A stretch of 5,944 nucleotides of DNA from Gammaproteobacteria bacterium (GCA_003526065.1 DQBD01000231.1:393-6336); one strand, 5' to 3'; positions 1-5,944 are shown, counted from the stretch's first letter. The notes: generated by a model from the letters alone, not told the origin. A program made the numbers and translations.

Positions 1-797
1 TCCAGCGCGGCACCGGCGATGACGCCTTCCTTGAGCGCCTTGTACACGGCGGTTTCGTCCAGCGCGGCGCCGCGGGCGGTGTTGACCAGGTAGGCGGTCG
101 GCTTCATCAGGCGCAGTTCGCGCTCGCCGATCATGGCCTTGGTCTCGTCGGTGACCGTCACGTGCAGGCTGACGAAATCCGAACGCTGCAGCAGCTCGTC
201 CAGCTCGACCTTCTTGGTGCCGGCCGGTGCCTTGTCCTGCGGCACGTACGGGTCGAAGTAGAGGATCTCGGTCTCCCAGCCCTGCAGGCGGTCGACCACG
301 CCACGGGCGATGCGGCCCATGCCGACCAGGCCGATGGTGCGGCCACGCACGCTGCGCGAGGTCAGTTCGCGCGGTCGCGGCGCGTTTTCGGCCAGCAGGC
401 GCTGCTTGAACGGCATCTGCATGGCCAGCGCGGCGATGAACAGTACCGAGGCCTCGGACATGCCCAGGAAGTTTTCCGGCGTGGCACCGTGGCCGACGAT
501 GATGCCCAGGTCGGTGGCGGCATCGACATCGATGCTCTCGACGCCGATCACCGGCGACATGATGGCGCGCAGGCGCGGCGCGGCTTCCATGATCGAGCGG
601 TCGATCTTGGTGATGGGGCTGGCGACGATGATGTCGGCGCGGCCGAACAGGCGCTCGTAGTCGGCCGGGTCGTAGACCGTGAAGCCGGGGCCGGTGGCAG
701 CCGGGCCACGGATGATTTCGCACCCCAGGTCGCCGAACGCGTCGGCCAGAATGTCCGAAATCCAGTCCGTGGAAACAAAAATGACCCCCTTGCTCAT
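1..797 (-). CDS. D-isomer-specific 2-hydroxyacid dehydrogenase (3' end beyond window)
   Basis: NAD(P)-dependent cytosolic oxidoreductase of the family that includes phosphoglycerate dehydrogenase (SerA) and glyoxylate/hydroxypyruvate reductases. The open frame runs from ATG at 797 off the left edge and gives 265 residues beginning MSKGVIFVSTDW. The N-terminal substrate domain contains a 'SPVIGVESIDVDAATDLGI' stretch. The Rossmann nucleotide-binding loop is VGMGRIA at about residues 158-164, where the third glycine of the usual GxGxxG is Ala, a common variant. The 'NTARG' motif carries the expected catalytic Arg at about 242, close to SerA Arg240. The catalytic Glu and His lie in the missing part; family members have roughly 310-340 residues, so about 50-75 are off-window. 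The start is supported by AGGAG seven bases upstream. A gap of 142 bp separates it from purU, on the same strand. Substrate cannot be told; glyoxylate, hydroxypyruvate or 3-phosphoglycerate are possible. Family is secure, specificity is not. Confidence 0.9.
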   Translation of the reverse strand, partial: MSKGVIFVSTDWISDILADAFGDLGCEIIRGPAATGPGFTVYDPADYERLFGRADIIVASPITKIDRSIMEAAPRLRAIMSPVIGVESIDVDAATDLGIIVGHGATPENFLGMSEASVLFIAALAMQMPFKQRLLAENAPRPRELTSRSVRGRTIGLVGMGRIARGVVDRLQGWETEILYFDPYVPQDKAPAGTKKVELDELLQRSDFVSLHVTVTDETKAMIGERELRLMKPTAYLVNTARGAALDETAVYKALKEGVIAGAAL

Positions 798-804
798 GCG
801 GCTT

Positions 805-809
805 CTCCT
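805..809 (-). promoter_or_regulatory. Shine-Dalgarno site of the 2-hydroxyacid dehydrogenase gene
   Basis: On the minus strand, AGGAG (within GAGGAG) lies seven bases before the ATG at 797. It is the strongest ribosome binding site seen in the window and fixes the dehydrogenase start. Confidence 0.75.
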
Positions 810-841
810 CAGCTTGGTTGGGATTGGGAAAGGGTGTTCGT

Positions 842-859
842 GACGGCGACGTCACCGTC
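842..859. repeat. 18-bp near-perfect palindrome in the dehydrogenase leader
   Basis: The sequence GACGGCGACGTCACCGTC pairs with its own reverse complement at eight of nine positions on each side, centred on GACGTC. It lies between the putative transcription start and the dehydrogenase ATG, about 45 bp upstream of the latter. It has no loop, so it fits a binding site for a dimeric DNA-binding protein better than an RNA hairpin. Chance palindromes are more likely in GC-rich DNA, and no regulator gene is in the window to assign to it. Confidence 0.35.
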
Positions 860-871
860 CGGAGGCGGGTT

Positions 872-885
872 CGACCGAACGGTCG
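872..885. promoter_or_regulatory. Perfect 6-2-6 inverted repeat, candidate operator
   Basis: CGACCG and CGGTCG flank AA, forming a perfect 14-bp inverted repeat. Reading on the minus strand it starts one base after the -10-like TACAAT, so it would cover the transcription start, a usual place for a repressor to bind. The core ACCG-N2-CGGT resembles operator half-sites of TetR-family repressors; that resemblance is from memory and is not proof. A two-base loop makes an RNA hairpin unlikely. No regulator gene is seen nearby. Confidence 0.4.
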
Positions 886-886
886 G

Positions 887-916
887 ATTGTAGGTGGCGG
901 CCCGTGATGCCGACAA
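887..916 (-). promoter_or_regulatory. Candidate sigma70 promoter for the 2-hydroxyacid dehydrogenase gene
   Basis: On the minus strand there is a -35-like TTGTCG (916-911, four of six consensus bases), an 18-bp spacer and a -10-like TACAAT (892-887, five of six). Transcription would begin near 880 and give a leader of about 80 nt before the ATG at 797. It would let the dehydrogenase be expressed apart from purU, which lies upstream on the same strand. The inverted repeat at 872-885 abuts the -10. The -35 falls within a weak 5-bp inverted repeat at 908-922 (TGCCG, five-base loop, CGGCA). Confidence 0.45.
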
Positions 917-939
917 CCGGCAGGTGGAAGCGGTGGGGC

Positions 940-1797
940 TCAGTCGAACACGACCGTCTTGTTGCCGTACGCCAGGATGCGATGCTCCAGGTGCCAGCGC
1001 ACGGCGCGCGAGAGCACCATCTTTTCCACGTCGCGGCCTTTCTGTACCAGGTTTTCCACCTGGTCACGGTGCGACACGCGGATGACGTCCTGCTCGATGA
1101 TCGGCCCTTCGTCCAGGATGTCGGTGACGTAGTGGCTGGTGGCGCCGATGATCTTGACGCCGCGGTCGAAGGCGCGGTGATAGGGGCGGGCACCGAGGAA
1201 GGCCGGCAGGAAGGAGTGGTGGATGTTGATGATGCGCGCCGGGTAACGCGCCACGAAACGCGGTCCGAGAATCTGCATGTAGCGCGCCAGCACGATCAGG
1301 TCGACGTTGTGCTCGTCCAGCAGTGCCATCTGCGCGGCTTCGGCGGTGTTCTTGCCCTCCGGCGTCACCTCGATCAGGTGAAACGGCACATCGTAGAACT
1401 CGACCAGCTGGCGGGTGTCTTCGTGGTTGCTGATCACCAGCGGGATGTCGCAGTACAACTCCCCGGCGCGGTGGCGGTACAGCAGGTCGGCCAGGCAGTG
1501 GTCGTAACGCGAGGCGAAGATGGCCACCCGCTGGCGGCGGTCGGATTCCTCCAGCCGCCAGTGCATCGAGTGCTTTTCCGCCAGTGGCGCGAACGACGCG
1601 GCGAATTCCCCCAGGGGCATGTCGAAGCCCGCCAGGGACCACTCCACGCGCATGAAAAACAGCCCGGCGGCGATGTCGACATGCTGATCGGCGTGCAGAA
1701 TGTTGGCACCGTGGCGGTACAGGAATTCGGCCACGGCGGCCACCAGGCCCCGCTGGTCGGGACAGGTCACGAGCAAAATGGCGGTATTGCGGGACAT
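940..1797 (-). CDS. purU: formyltetrahydrofolate deformylase PurU
   Basis: Hydrolyses 10-formyl-THF to THF and formate in the cytosol, balancing the one-carbon pool and supplying formate (for example to PurT). From ATG at 1797 the protein has 285 residues, as expected for PurU (E. coli about 280). An N-terminal ACT regulatory domain covers about residues 5-80, beginning with the ILLVTCPDQRGLVAAV stretch. The formyltransferase-like catalytic domain follows: N191-I-H193 in 'IINIHHSFLPAF' and D229 in 'LDEGPII' match the catalytic Asn, His and Asp of the PurN/PurU fold with the same His-Asp spacing of 36. A TTG at 1845 would add 16 poorly conserved-looking residues; the ATG at 1797 fits family length and the ACT domain start, although neither has a good Shine-Dalgarno site. 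It is divergent from glcD and on the same strand as the downstream dehydrogenase gene. Confidence 0.96.
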   Translation of the reverse strand: MSRNTAILLVTCPDQRGLVAAVAEFLYRHGANILHADQHVDIAAGLFFMRVEWSLAGFDMPLGEFAASFAPLAEKHSMHWRLEESDRRQRVAIFASRYDHCLADLLYRHRAGELYCDIPLVISNHEDTRQLVEFYDVPFHLIEVTPEGKNTAEAAQMALLDEHNVDLIVLARYMQILGPRFVARYPARIINIHHSFLPAFLGARPYHRAFDRGVKIIGATSHYVTDILDEGPIIEQDVIRVSHRDQVENLVQKGRDVEKMVLSRAVRWHLEHRILAYGNKTVVFD

Positions 1798-1830
1798 CGT
1801 TACGGGTAGGGAATACTGGCTGTGCGGCGC

Positions 1831-1846
1831 AGAACTATAAGTCAAA
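1831..1846. promoter_or_regulatory. AT-rich island in the purU-glcD divergent intergenic region
   Basis: The 92-bp gap between the purU ATG (1797) and the glcD ATG (1890) holds one AT-rich patch in otherwise GC-rich DNA. On the plus strand it reads TATAAG (1836-1841, five of six -10 bases), which could serve glcDE with a leader of about 40 nt. On the minus strand it reads TTGACT (1845-1840), a good -35, overlapping TATAGT (1839-1834), a -10-like hexamer. I could not pair any of these with a convincing partner hexamer at 16-18 bp, so the patch marks the likely promoter location only. Confidence 0.3.
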
Positions 1847-1889
1847 CGGCGGCCTGGATCAGGGTTCGCCCACTGGCCGGGGGGACGGC

Positions 1890-3368
1890 ATGAGCGATGC
1901 CGGCAGGCAACCGGATGGCTATGCCGCTGCCTTGAGGGCGCTGCGCGCCGTGCTTCCGGCCGATGGTCTGTTGACCGAGGAGGCCGAGCGGCGGGTCTAC
2001 GAATGCGACGCGCTGGCCAACTACCGGGCCCTGCCGCTGGCGGTGGCGCTGCCGGACACGGTCGAGCAGGTACAGGCCCTGCTGCGCGTGTGTCACCAAT
2101 ACGGCGTGCCGGTGGTGCCGCGTGGCGCCGGCACCGGCCTGTCGGCCGGGGCGCTGCCGCGCGAGGACGGCATCCTGCTGTCCATGACGCGTTTCGACCG
2201 CATCCTGCAGATCGATCCCGACAACCGCATCGCCCGCGTGCAGCCGGGGGTGCGCAACCTGGCGGTGTCCGAGGCGGCAGCCGTCCACGGGCTGTTCTAC
2301 GCGCCGGACCCGTCGTCGCAGTTCGCCTCCAGCATCGGCGGCAACATTGCCGAGAACTCCGGTGGCGTGCACTGCGTGAAATACGGCCTGACCACCCACA
2401 ACCTGCTCGAGGTGACGCTGGTCACCCTGGAGGGTGAGCTGCTGACCGTCGGTGGCGGCGGGCTGGACGGGCCCGGTGCCGACCTGCTGGCGCTGGTGAC
2501 CGGGTCGGAGGGCATGCTCGGCGTGGTGGTGGAGGCGCGCCTGAAGCTGCTGCCGGTGCCGGAGTCCATCGTGCTGCTGCAGGCAGCGTTTCCGGACCTG
2601 GAACGTGCCGGCCGGGCGGTGATGGACATCGTCGCCGCCGGCGTGGTGCCGGCGGGGCTGGAGATGATGGACCAGGTGGCCATCGAAGTGGTCGAGGGTT
2701 ACATCCAGATGGGGCTGCCGGTGGACGCGGCGGCATTGCTGCTGTGCGAGCTCGACGGCGCCGCCGCCGACGTGGAGGCGCAGCTCGAACGGGTCACGGC
2801 GCTCATGCAGGCGTGCGATGGCTACGACCTGCGCGTGGCGCGCGAGGCCGACGAGCGCACGCGCCTGTGGGCCGGTCGCAAGGGCGCCTTTCCGGCCATG
2901 GGGCGCGTGTCGCCGGATTTCTACATCGTCGACGCCACCGTGCCGCGACGTCACCTGCCGGACATCCTGCGCCACATCGGCGAGCTGGCGGCCGAGTATG
3001 GCCAGCGCGTGGCCACCGCCTTTCACGCCGGTGACGGCAACCTGCATCCGCTGATCCTGTACGACGCAGCGGTGCCGGACGAGGTCGAGCGCACCGAGCA
3101 GCTGGCCGGGCGCATCCTGGATGCCTGCCTGAAGGTGGGCGGCACCATTACCGGCGAGCATGGCATCGGTGCCGAGAAGATCGACAAGGCCTGCAAGCAG
3201 TTCGCCGATCCGGTGCTGGAGGACTATTTCGCGGTCAAGCGGGCCTTCGACCCGGCCGGACTGCTGAACCCCGGCAAGGCGATTCCGACCCTGACGCGCT
3301 GCGCCGAGCTGCGCGGCAGCCATGTGCACCACGGCCAGCTGCCGCACCCGCACCTGGAGCGCTTCTGA
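1890..3368 (+). CDS. glcD: glycolate oxidase, FAD-linked subunit GlcD
   Basis: Catalytic flavin subunit of glycolate oxidase (glycolate dehydrogenase), which oxidises glycolate to glyoxylate and passes electrons on through the GlcDEF complex. It has 492 residues (E. coli GlcD 499). The FAD_binding_4 (VAO/PCMH-type) domain has the phosphate loop 'PRGAGTGLSAG' at 77-87 and 'DPSSQFASSIGGNIAENSGG' at 140-159. The C-terminal FAD-oxidase domain has 'FHAGDGNLHP' at 378-387 and 'GEHGIG' at 422-427, whose His and Glu residues match the active-site or metal ligands of D-lactate and D-2-hydroxyglutarate dehydrogenases. The His-rich end, with 'HVHHG' and a final 'LERF', follows the E. coli GlcD tail and favours GlcD over D-lactate dehydrogenase. 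The start has a G-rich stretch about seven bases upstream. The stop is 2 bp before glcE. No signal peptide or membrane segment is seen. Confidence 0.95.
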   Translation: MSDAGRQPDGYAAALRALRAVLPADGLLTEEAERRVYECDALANYRALPLAVALPDTVEQVQALLRVCHQYGVPVVPRGAGTGLSAGALPREDGILLSMTRFDRILQIDPDNRIARVQPGVRNLAVSEAAAVHGLFYAPDPSSQFASSIGGNIAENSGGVHCVKYGLTTHNLLEVTLVTLEGELLTVGGGGLDGPGADLLALVTGSEGMLGVVVEARLKLLPVPESIVLLQAAFPDLERAGRAVMDIVAAGVVPAGLEMMDQVAIEVVEGYIQMGLPVDAAALLLCELDGAAADVEAQLERVTALMQACDGYDLRVAREADERTRLWAGRKGAFPAMGRVSPDFYIVDATVPRRHLPDILRHIGELAAEYGQRVATAFHAGDGNLHPLILYDAAVPDEVERTEQLAGRILDACLKVGGTITGEHGIGAEKIDKACKQFADPVLEDYFAVKRAFDPAGLLNPGKAIPTLTRCAELRGSHVHHGQLPHPHLERF

Positions 3369-3370
3369 AG

Positions 3371-4420
3371 ATGGGACAGGACCGCAGCGAGGCGTTGCAG
3401 GCGGCGGTACGGGCGGCGCTGGCGGCGGGGCACGCCGTGTCCGCGCGCGGCCATGGCAGCAAGGCGTTCTACGGCAACCCGCGGGGCGGCGAGCCACTGG
3501 ATGTGAGCGGCCACCACGGGGTGGTGGCCTACGAGCCCGGTGACATGGTCATTACCGCGCGCGCCGGCACGTCACTGGCGCAGCTGGAGGGCGTATTGGC
3601 CGAGTGCGGGCAGATGCTCGGCTTCGAGCCGCCGAGGTTCGGTGGTGGCGGCACGCTCGGGGGCGCCGTCGCCGCCGGCCTTTCCGGCCCGCGGCGACCG
3701 TGGGCCGGCGCCGCGCGCGATTTCGTGCTCGGCGCGCAGGTGATCAACGGCCGTGGGGAGTGGGTGCGTTACGGCGGCGAGACCATCAAGAACGTGGCCG
3801 GCTACGATCTGGCGCGGCTGTATGCCGGCTCGCTGGGCAGTTTCGGCCTGATGCTCGAGCTGTCGGTCCGTGTGCTGCCGGTGCCACAGACCGAGCTGAC
3901 ACTGGTGCTCGCGCCAGCCGAGCCACGCCAGGCCATGGTGGATTTGCAGCGACGGCCGTGGCCACTTTCGGGCCTGTGCCTGCTGGACGGGCAGCTTTAC
4001 CTGCGTCTGTCCGGCACGGCTGACGGCGTGGCGGCGGCACGGGCGCATATCGGCGGCGAGGCGCTGGCCGAGGGCGCTGCGTTCTGGCGCGGGCTGCGTG
4101 ATCTCGAACTGCCGTTTTTCCTCGGTGCGCAGGCCCTGTGGCGTGTGTCACTACCGCCGGCGGCGCCGCCGCTCGATCTGCCCGGCAGCTGGCTGGAGGA
4201 CTGGGGTGGGGCGCAGCGCTGGCTGCGTACCGATGCGTCGGCGCAGCAGGTACGTGCGGCCGCCGCTGCGGCGCATGGGCACGCCACCCTGGTACGTGGC
4301 GACCGCAGCGGCGGCGTGTTCCAGCCACTGTCCACGGCGGCGGCGACGGTTACCCGGCGCCTGAAGGCGGAGCTCGACCCGCGGGGCGTGTTTGCCGGGG
4401 GTCTGGTGCCGCTCGACTAG
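3371..4420 (+). CDS. glcE: glycolate oxidase, FAD-binding subunit GlcE
   Basis: Second flavin-type subunit of glycolate oxidase, a shorter relative of GlcD required for activity of the complex. It has 349 residues, against 350 in E. coli. The FAD_binding_4 loop appears as 'ARGHGSKAFYG' at 25-35, the family's variant of the PRGxGT loop. Then come 'GQMLGFEPPRFGGGGTLGG' (80-98), 'GLSGPRRPW' (103-111) and 'KNVAGYDLARLYAGSLGSFG' from 140, all matching E. coli GlcE. Further on, the 'LPGSWLEDWGGAQRWL' segment and the closing 'DPRGVFAGG' are also recognisable, the latter in place of the usual NPG-type ending. GGAG lies 11 bases before the ATG, inside the end of glcD; the two genes are 2 bp apart and should be co-transcribed. 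The C-terminal substrate cap seen in GlcD is absent, as is normal for GlcE. glcF does not follow. Confidence 0.95.
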   Translation: MGQDRSEALQAAVRAALAAGHAVSARGHGSKAFYGNPRGGEPLDVSGHHGVVAYEPGDMVITARAGTSLAQLEGVLAECGQMLGFEPPRFGGGGTLGGAVAAGLSGPRRPWAGAARDFVLGAQVINGRGEWVRYGGETIKNVAGYDLARLYAGSLGSFGLMLELSVRVLPVPQTELTLVLAPAEPRQAMVDLQRRPWPLSGLCLLDGQLYLRLSGTADGVAAARAHIGGEALAEGAAFWRGLRDLELPFFLGAQALWRVSLPPAAPPLDLPGSWLEDWGGAQRWLRTDASAQQVRAAAAAAHGHATLVRGDRSGGVFQPLSTAAATVTRRLKAELDPRGVFAGGLVPLD

Positions 4421-4439
4421 GGCAGGGACGGCGAGCCGG

Positions 4440-4445
4440 TAGAAT
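4440..4445 (+). promoter_or_regulatory. Possible -10 element upstream of the ATPase-dapF pair
   Basis: TAGAAT (five of six -10 bases) sits in the 56-bp gap between the glcE stop and the ATPase ATG, about 32 bp before the latter. No acceptable -35 is found at 16-19 bp upstream, so it is a weak candidate. The pair may equally be read through from glcDE, as no terminator hairpin with a T run is seen in the gap. Confidence 0.2.
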
Positions 4446-4476
4446 GCCGCCTCACCCGCAACGCCGCGCTTGCCGC

Positions 4477-5352
4477 ATGGACCAAGAACTTGCCCGTTTC
4501 CTCGGCCGCGCCGAGGCCCTGCTCGGCCGGCTCGAACCGCTGCTGCCCGAGCAGCCGCAGCCGATCGACTGGCAGGTCACGCAGGCCGCGCGCTGGCAGG
4601 CGCTGCCCGGGCGGGGCGGTGCGCTGGTGCCGATCGACCATCCGCAGCGGATGGTGCTCGATGATCTGTTCGGCATTGATCGCGCCAAGGCGGCGCTGGA
4701 GCGCAACACGCGTCAGTTCCTGGCGGGCGCGCCGGCCAACGATGCCCTGCTGTGGGGCAGTCGCGGCACTGGCAAGTCCTCGCTGGTCAAGGCCCTGCTG
4801 ACGCGCCATGCTCCGGACGGCCTGCGCCTGATCGAGGTGGACAAGGACCATCTGGTCGAGCTGCCGCAGATCATCGCCGCCGTGCGTGATCTGCCGCAGC
4901 GTTTCGTGGTGTTCTGCGACGACCTGTCCTTCGGCGCCGACGAGCCGGCCTACAAGGCGCTCAAGGTGGCGCTGGATGGCTCGCTGGCCGGCGGACGCGA
5001 CAACCTGTTGATCTACGCCACCTCCAACCGGCGCCACCTGTTGCCGGAGTACCAGGAGGAAAACGCGCTCACGCGCCACGTCGGCGAGGAGATCCACTTC
5101 GCCGAGGCGGTGGAGGAAAAGATCGCCCTGTCCGAGCGCTTCGGCCTGTGGCTGGCGTTCCATTCCTTCGATCAGGAGCGGTATCTGGACATCGTCCGGC
5201 ACTGGCTGCGCCGTCTTGGCTGCGACGATGCGCCGGACCGCTGGCGCGAGGCGGCATTGCGCTGGGCACTGACGCGCGGCAGCCGCAGCGGGCGCAGCGC
5301 CCTCCAGTTCGCGCGCGACCATGCCGGTCGCCGTCGCCTGGGAGAGCCCTGA
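4477..5352 (+). CDS. DUF815 family AAA+ ATPase (COG2607)
   Basis: Predicted cytosolic P-loop ATPase of 291 residues, typical for DUF815 (PF05673). The N-terminal 90 residues include the 'HPQRMVLDDLFGIDRAK' lead-in and 'NTRQFLAGAPANDALLWG'. Walker A is GSRGTGKSS (94-102, Lys100), Walker B is 'VVFCDDLSF' ending at 152 (Asp148, Asp149), and the sensor-1 strand is 'LLIYATSNRRHLLPEY' with Asn184. A 'GEEIHFAEAVEEKIALSERFG' block and a C-terminal 'GSRSGRSALQFARDHAG' with Arg270/Arg273, a likely sensor-2 region, complete the family pattern. Nucleotide binding looks intact. The biological role and partner are unknown to me. The frame is open from 4138 inside glcE, but that would be a shadow; ATG at 4477 fits the family best, with an in-frame ATG at 4444 as the alternative. 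Neither has a clear Shine-Dalgarno site. The stop overlaps the dapF start. Confidence 0.9.
   Translation: MDQELARFLGRAEALLGRLEPLLPEQPQPIDWQVTQAARWQALPGRGGALVPIDHPQRMVLDDLFGIDRAKAALERNTRQFLAGAPANDALLWGSRGTGKSSLVKALLTRHAPDGLRLIEVDKDHLVELPQIIAAVRDLPQRFVVFCDDLSFGADEPAYKALKVALDGSLAGGRDNLLIYATSNRRHLLPEYQEENALTRHVGEEIHFAEAVEEKIALSERFGLWLAFHSFDQERYLDIVRHWLRRLGCDDAPDRWREAALRWALTRGSRSGRSALQFARDHAGRRRLGEP
5340..5344 (+). promoter_or_regulatory. Shine-Dalgarno site of dapF inside the ATPase gene
   Basis: GGGAG lies seven bases before the dapF ATG at 5352, within the last codons of the ATPase gene. With the TGATG stop-start overlap it supports this start and points to translational coupling of the two genes. 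Confidence 0.6.
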
Positions 5353-5944
5353 TGCGGGTGCTGCCGGCTGCCGGGCTGCGGTTTGCCAAGATGCACGGTC
5401 TGGGAAACGACTTCGTGGTCATCGACGGCGTGCGTCAGGCGCTGACGCTGACGCCCACACAGGTGCAGGCCCTGGCCGATCGCCATTTCGGCATCGGCTG
5501 TGACCAGGTGCTGCTGCTCGAGGCGTCGGCCCGGCCGCAGGCCGATTTCACCTACCGCATCTTCAACGCCGACGGGAGCGAGGTGGAGCACTGCGGCAAC
5601 GGCGCCCGCTGCGCCGCGCGCTTCGTGCGCGAGCAGGGCCTGAGCGACCGGGACACGCTGTGCTTCGACACCCTGGGCGGGCTGATCCGCCCACGCCTGC
5701 TGCCCGACGGGCAGGTCGAGGTGCAGATGGGGGTGCCGACGTTCACGCCGCCGGACATCCCGTTCGAGGCGCCCGCCGAGGCGCTGGACTATCCACTCGA
5801 GGTGGCCGGCGAGACGCTGCGCGTCGCCGCGCTCGCCATCGGCAATCCGCATGCGGTTTTGCAGGTGGCGGACGTCGACCGCGCGCCGGTGGCCACGCTG
5901 GGGCCGCAGATCGAACGCCACGCGCGCTTTCCGCGCCGCGTCAA
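5352..5944 (+). CDS. dapF: diaminopimelate epimerase DapF (3' end beyond window)
   Basis: Interconverts LL- and meso-diaminopimelate without a cofactor, in lysine and peptidoglycan synthesis. The first 197 residues of an expected 275-285 are present. Landmarks match E. coli DapF at a constant offset of eight residues: 'KMHGLGNDF' with Asn19, 'YRIFNADGSE' with Asn72, 'CGNGARC' with catalytic Cys81 (E. coli Cys73) and 'GNPHAV' with Asn165. The second catalytic Cys and the C-terminal lobe lie beyond the right edge. Compared with E. coli the protein has eight extra N-terminal residues (MRVLPAAG...). The ATG at 5352 shares one base with the ATPase stop (TGATG) and has GGGAG seven bases upstream, so the extension is probably real. 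Confidence 0.96.
   Translation, partial: MRVLPAAGLRFAKMHGLGNDFVVIDGVRQALTLTPTQVQALADRHFGIGCDQVLLLEASARPQADFTYRIFNADGSEVEHCGNGARCAARFVREQGLSDRDTLCFDTLGGLIRPRLLPDGQVEVQMGVPTFTPPDIPFEAPAEALDYPLEVAGETLRVAALAIGNPHAVLQVADVDRAPVATLGPQIERHARFPRRV

Noticed and set aside
162..893. 243-residue plus-strand open frame opposite the 2-hydroxyacid dehydrogenase
   Set aside because: The minus-strand frame has the Rossmann loop, NTARG motif and a good ribosome binding site; the plus-strand product has no family features.
908..922. Small inverted repeat TGCCG-N5-CGGCA downstream of purU as a terminator
   Set aside because: The stem is only 5 bp and no T run follows on the minus strand, so it does not look like an intrinsic terminator.
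904..1809. 301-residue plus-strand open frame opposite purU
   Set aside because: It mirrors purU over its whole length and has a composition typical of a codon shadow; PurU catalytic residues are intact on the other strand.
1842..3497. 551-residue open frame antisense to glcD and the start of glcE
   Set aside because: It is rich in His, Arg, Gln and Ala in low-complexity runs, as expected for the complement of high-GC codons, has no recognisable domain, and lies opposite a gene with clear GlcD motifs.
4138..4476. Upstream extension of the ATPase frame into glcE
   Set aside because: It would overlap 283 bases of glcE, and its translation is Arg-, Gly- and Ala-rich shadow sequence; family homology begins after the ATG at 4477.
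4417..5322. 301-residue minus-strand open frame opposite the DUF815 ATPase
   Set aside because: The plus-strand frame has intact Walker A, Walker B and sensor-1 motifs; the antisense product is low-complexity and without motifs.
5172..5921. 249-residue minus-strand open frame opposite the end of the ATPase gene and dapF
   Set aside because: dapF motifs including CGNGAR are clear on the plus strand; the antisense frame is a shadow.
1..5944. Undescribed defence, mobile or repeat-based system
   Set aside because: The whole window is accounted for by six metabolic or housekeeping-type genes with short gaps; no direct repeats, recombinases, toxins, nucleases or structured RNAs were seen.

Overview
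This 5.9 kb stretch is GC-rich, almost fully coding, and looks like the chromosome of a high-GC proteobacterium, probably a gammaproteobacterium. That assignment rests on the GlcD, GlcE and DapF sequences, which follow the recalled E. coli proteins motif for motif, and on the gene set. It is an inference, because no marker gene such as rRNA is present. No rRNA, tRNA, CRISPR array, insertion sequence or phage gene was seen. The sequence reads as ordinary core and accessory metabolism, without signs of recent transfer.

Layout. On the minus strand, from the left edge to about 1.8 kb, lie two genes read right to left: purU (formyltetrahydrofolate deformylase, 1797 to 940) and then, after a 142-bp gap, a D-isomer-specific 2-hydroxyacid dehydrogenase (797 to beyond the left edge, so its C-terminus is missing). 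The gap holds a plausible sigma70-type promoter for the dehydrogenase gene, with a perfect 6-2-6 inverted repeat just downstream of the -10 and an 18-bp near-perfect palindrome after that. This is the best regulatory signal in the window. A 92-bp divergent intergenic region with a small AT-rich island separates purU from the plus-strand genes.

On the plus strand, glcD and glcE (two FAD-binding-type subunits of glycolate oxidase) are 2 bp apart and clearly co-transcribed. The iron-sulfur subunit gene glcF, which usually follows them, is not there. A DUF815 (COG2607) AAA+ ATPase gene comes next, and its stop codon overlaps the start of dapF (diaminopimelate epimerase), which runs off the right edge.

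How the genes may work together. GlcDE would oxidise glycolate to glyoxylate. A 2-hydroxyacid dehydrogenase of this class can be a glyoxylate or hydroxypyruvate reductase, and PurU releases formate from 10-formyl-THF and so adjusts the one-carbon pool that glycine metabolism feeds. The left two thirds could therefore be a small glycolate-salvage neighbourhood, but this is inferred from adjacency only and the dehydrogenase substrate is not determined. dapF belongs to lysine and peptidoglycan precursor synthesis. Its ATPase partner has no known function that I can name. I saw no clearly novel system; the items most worth checking are the palindromic promoter, the missing glcF and the ATPase-dapF pairing.
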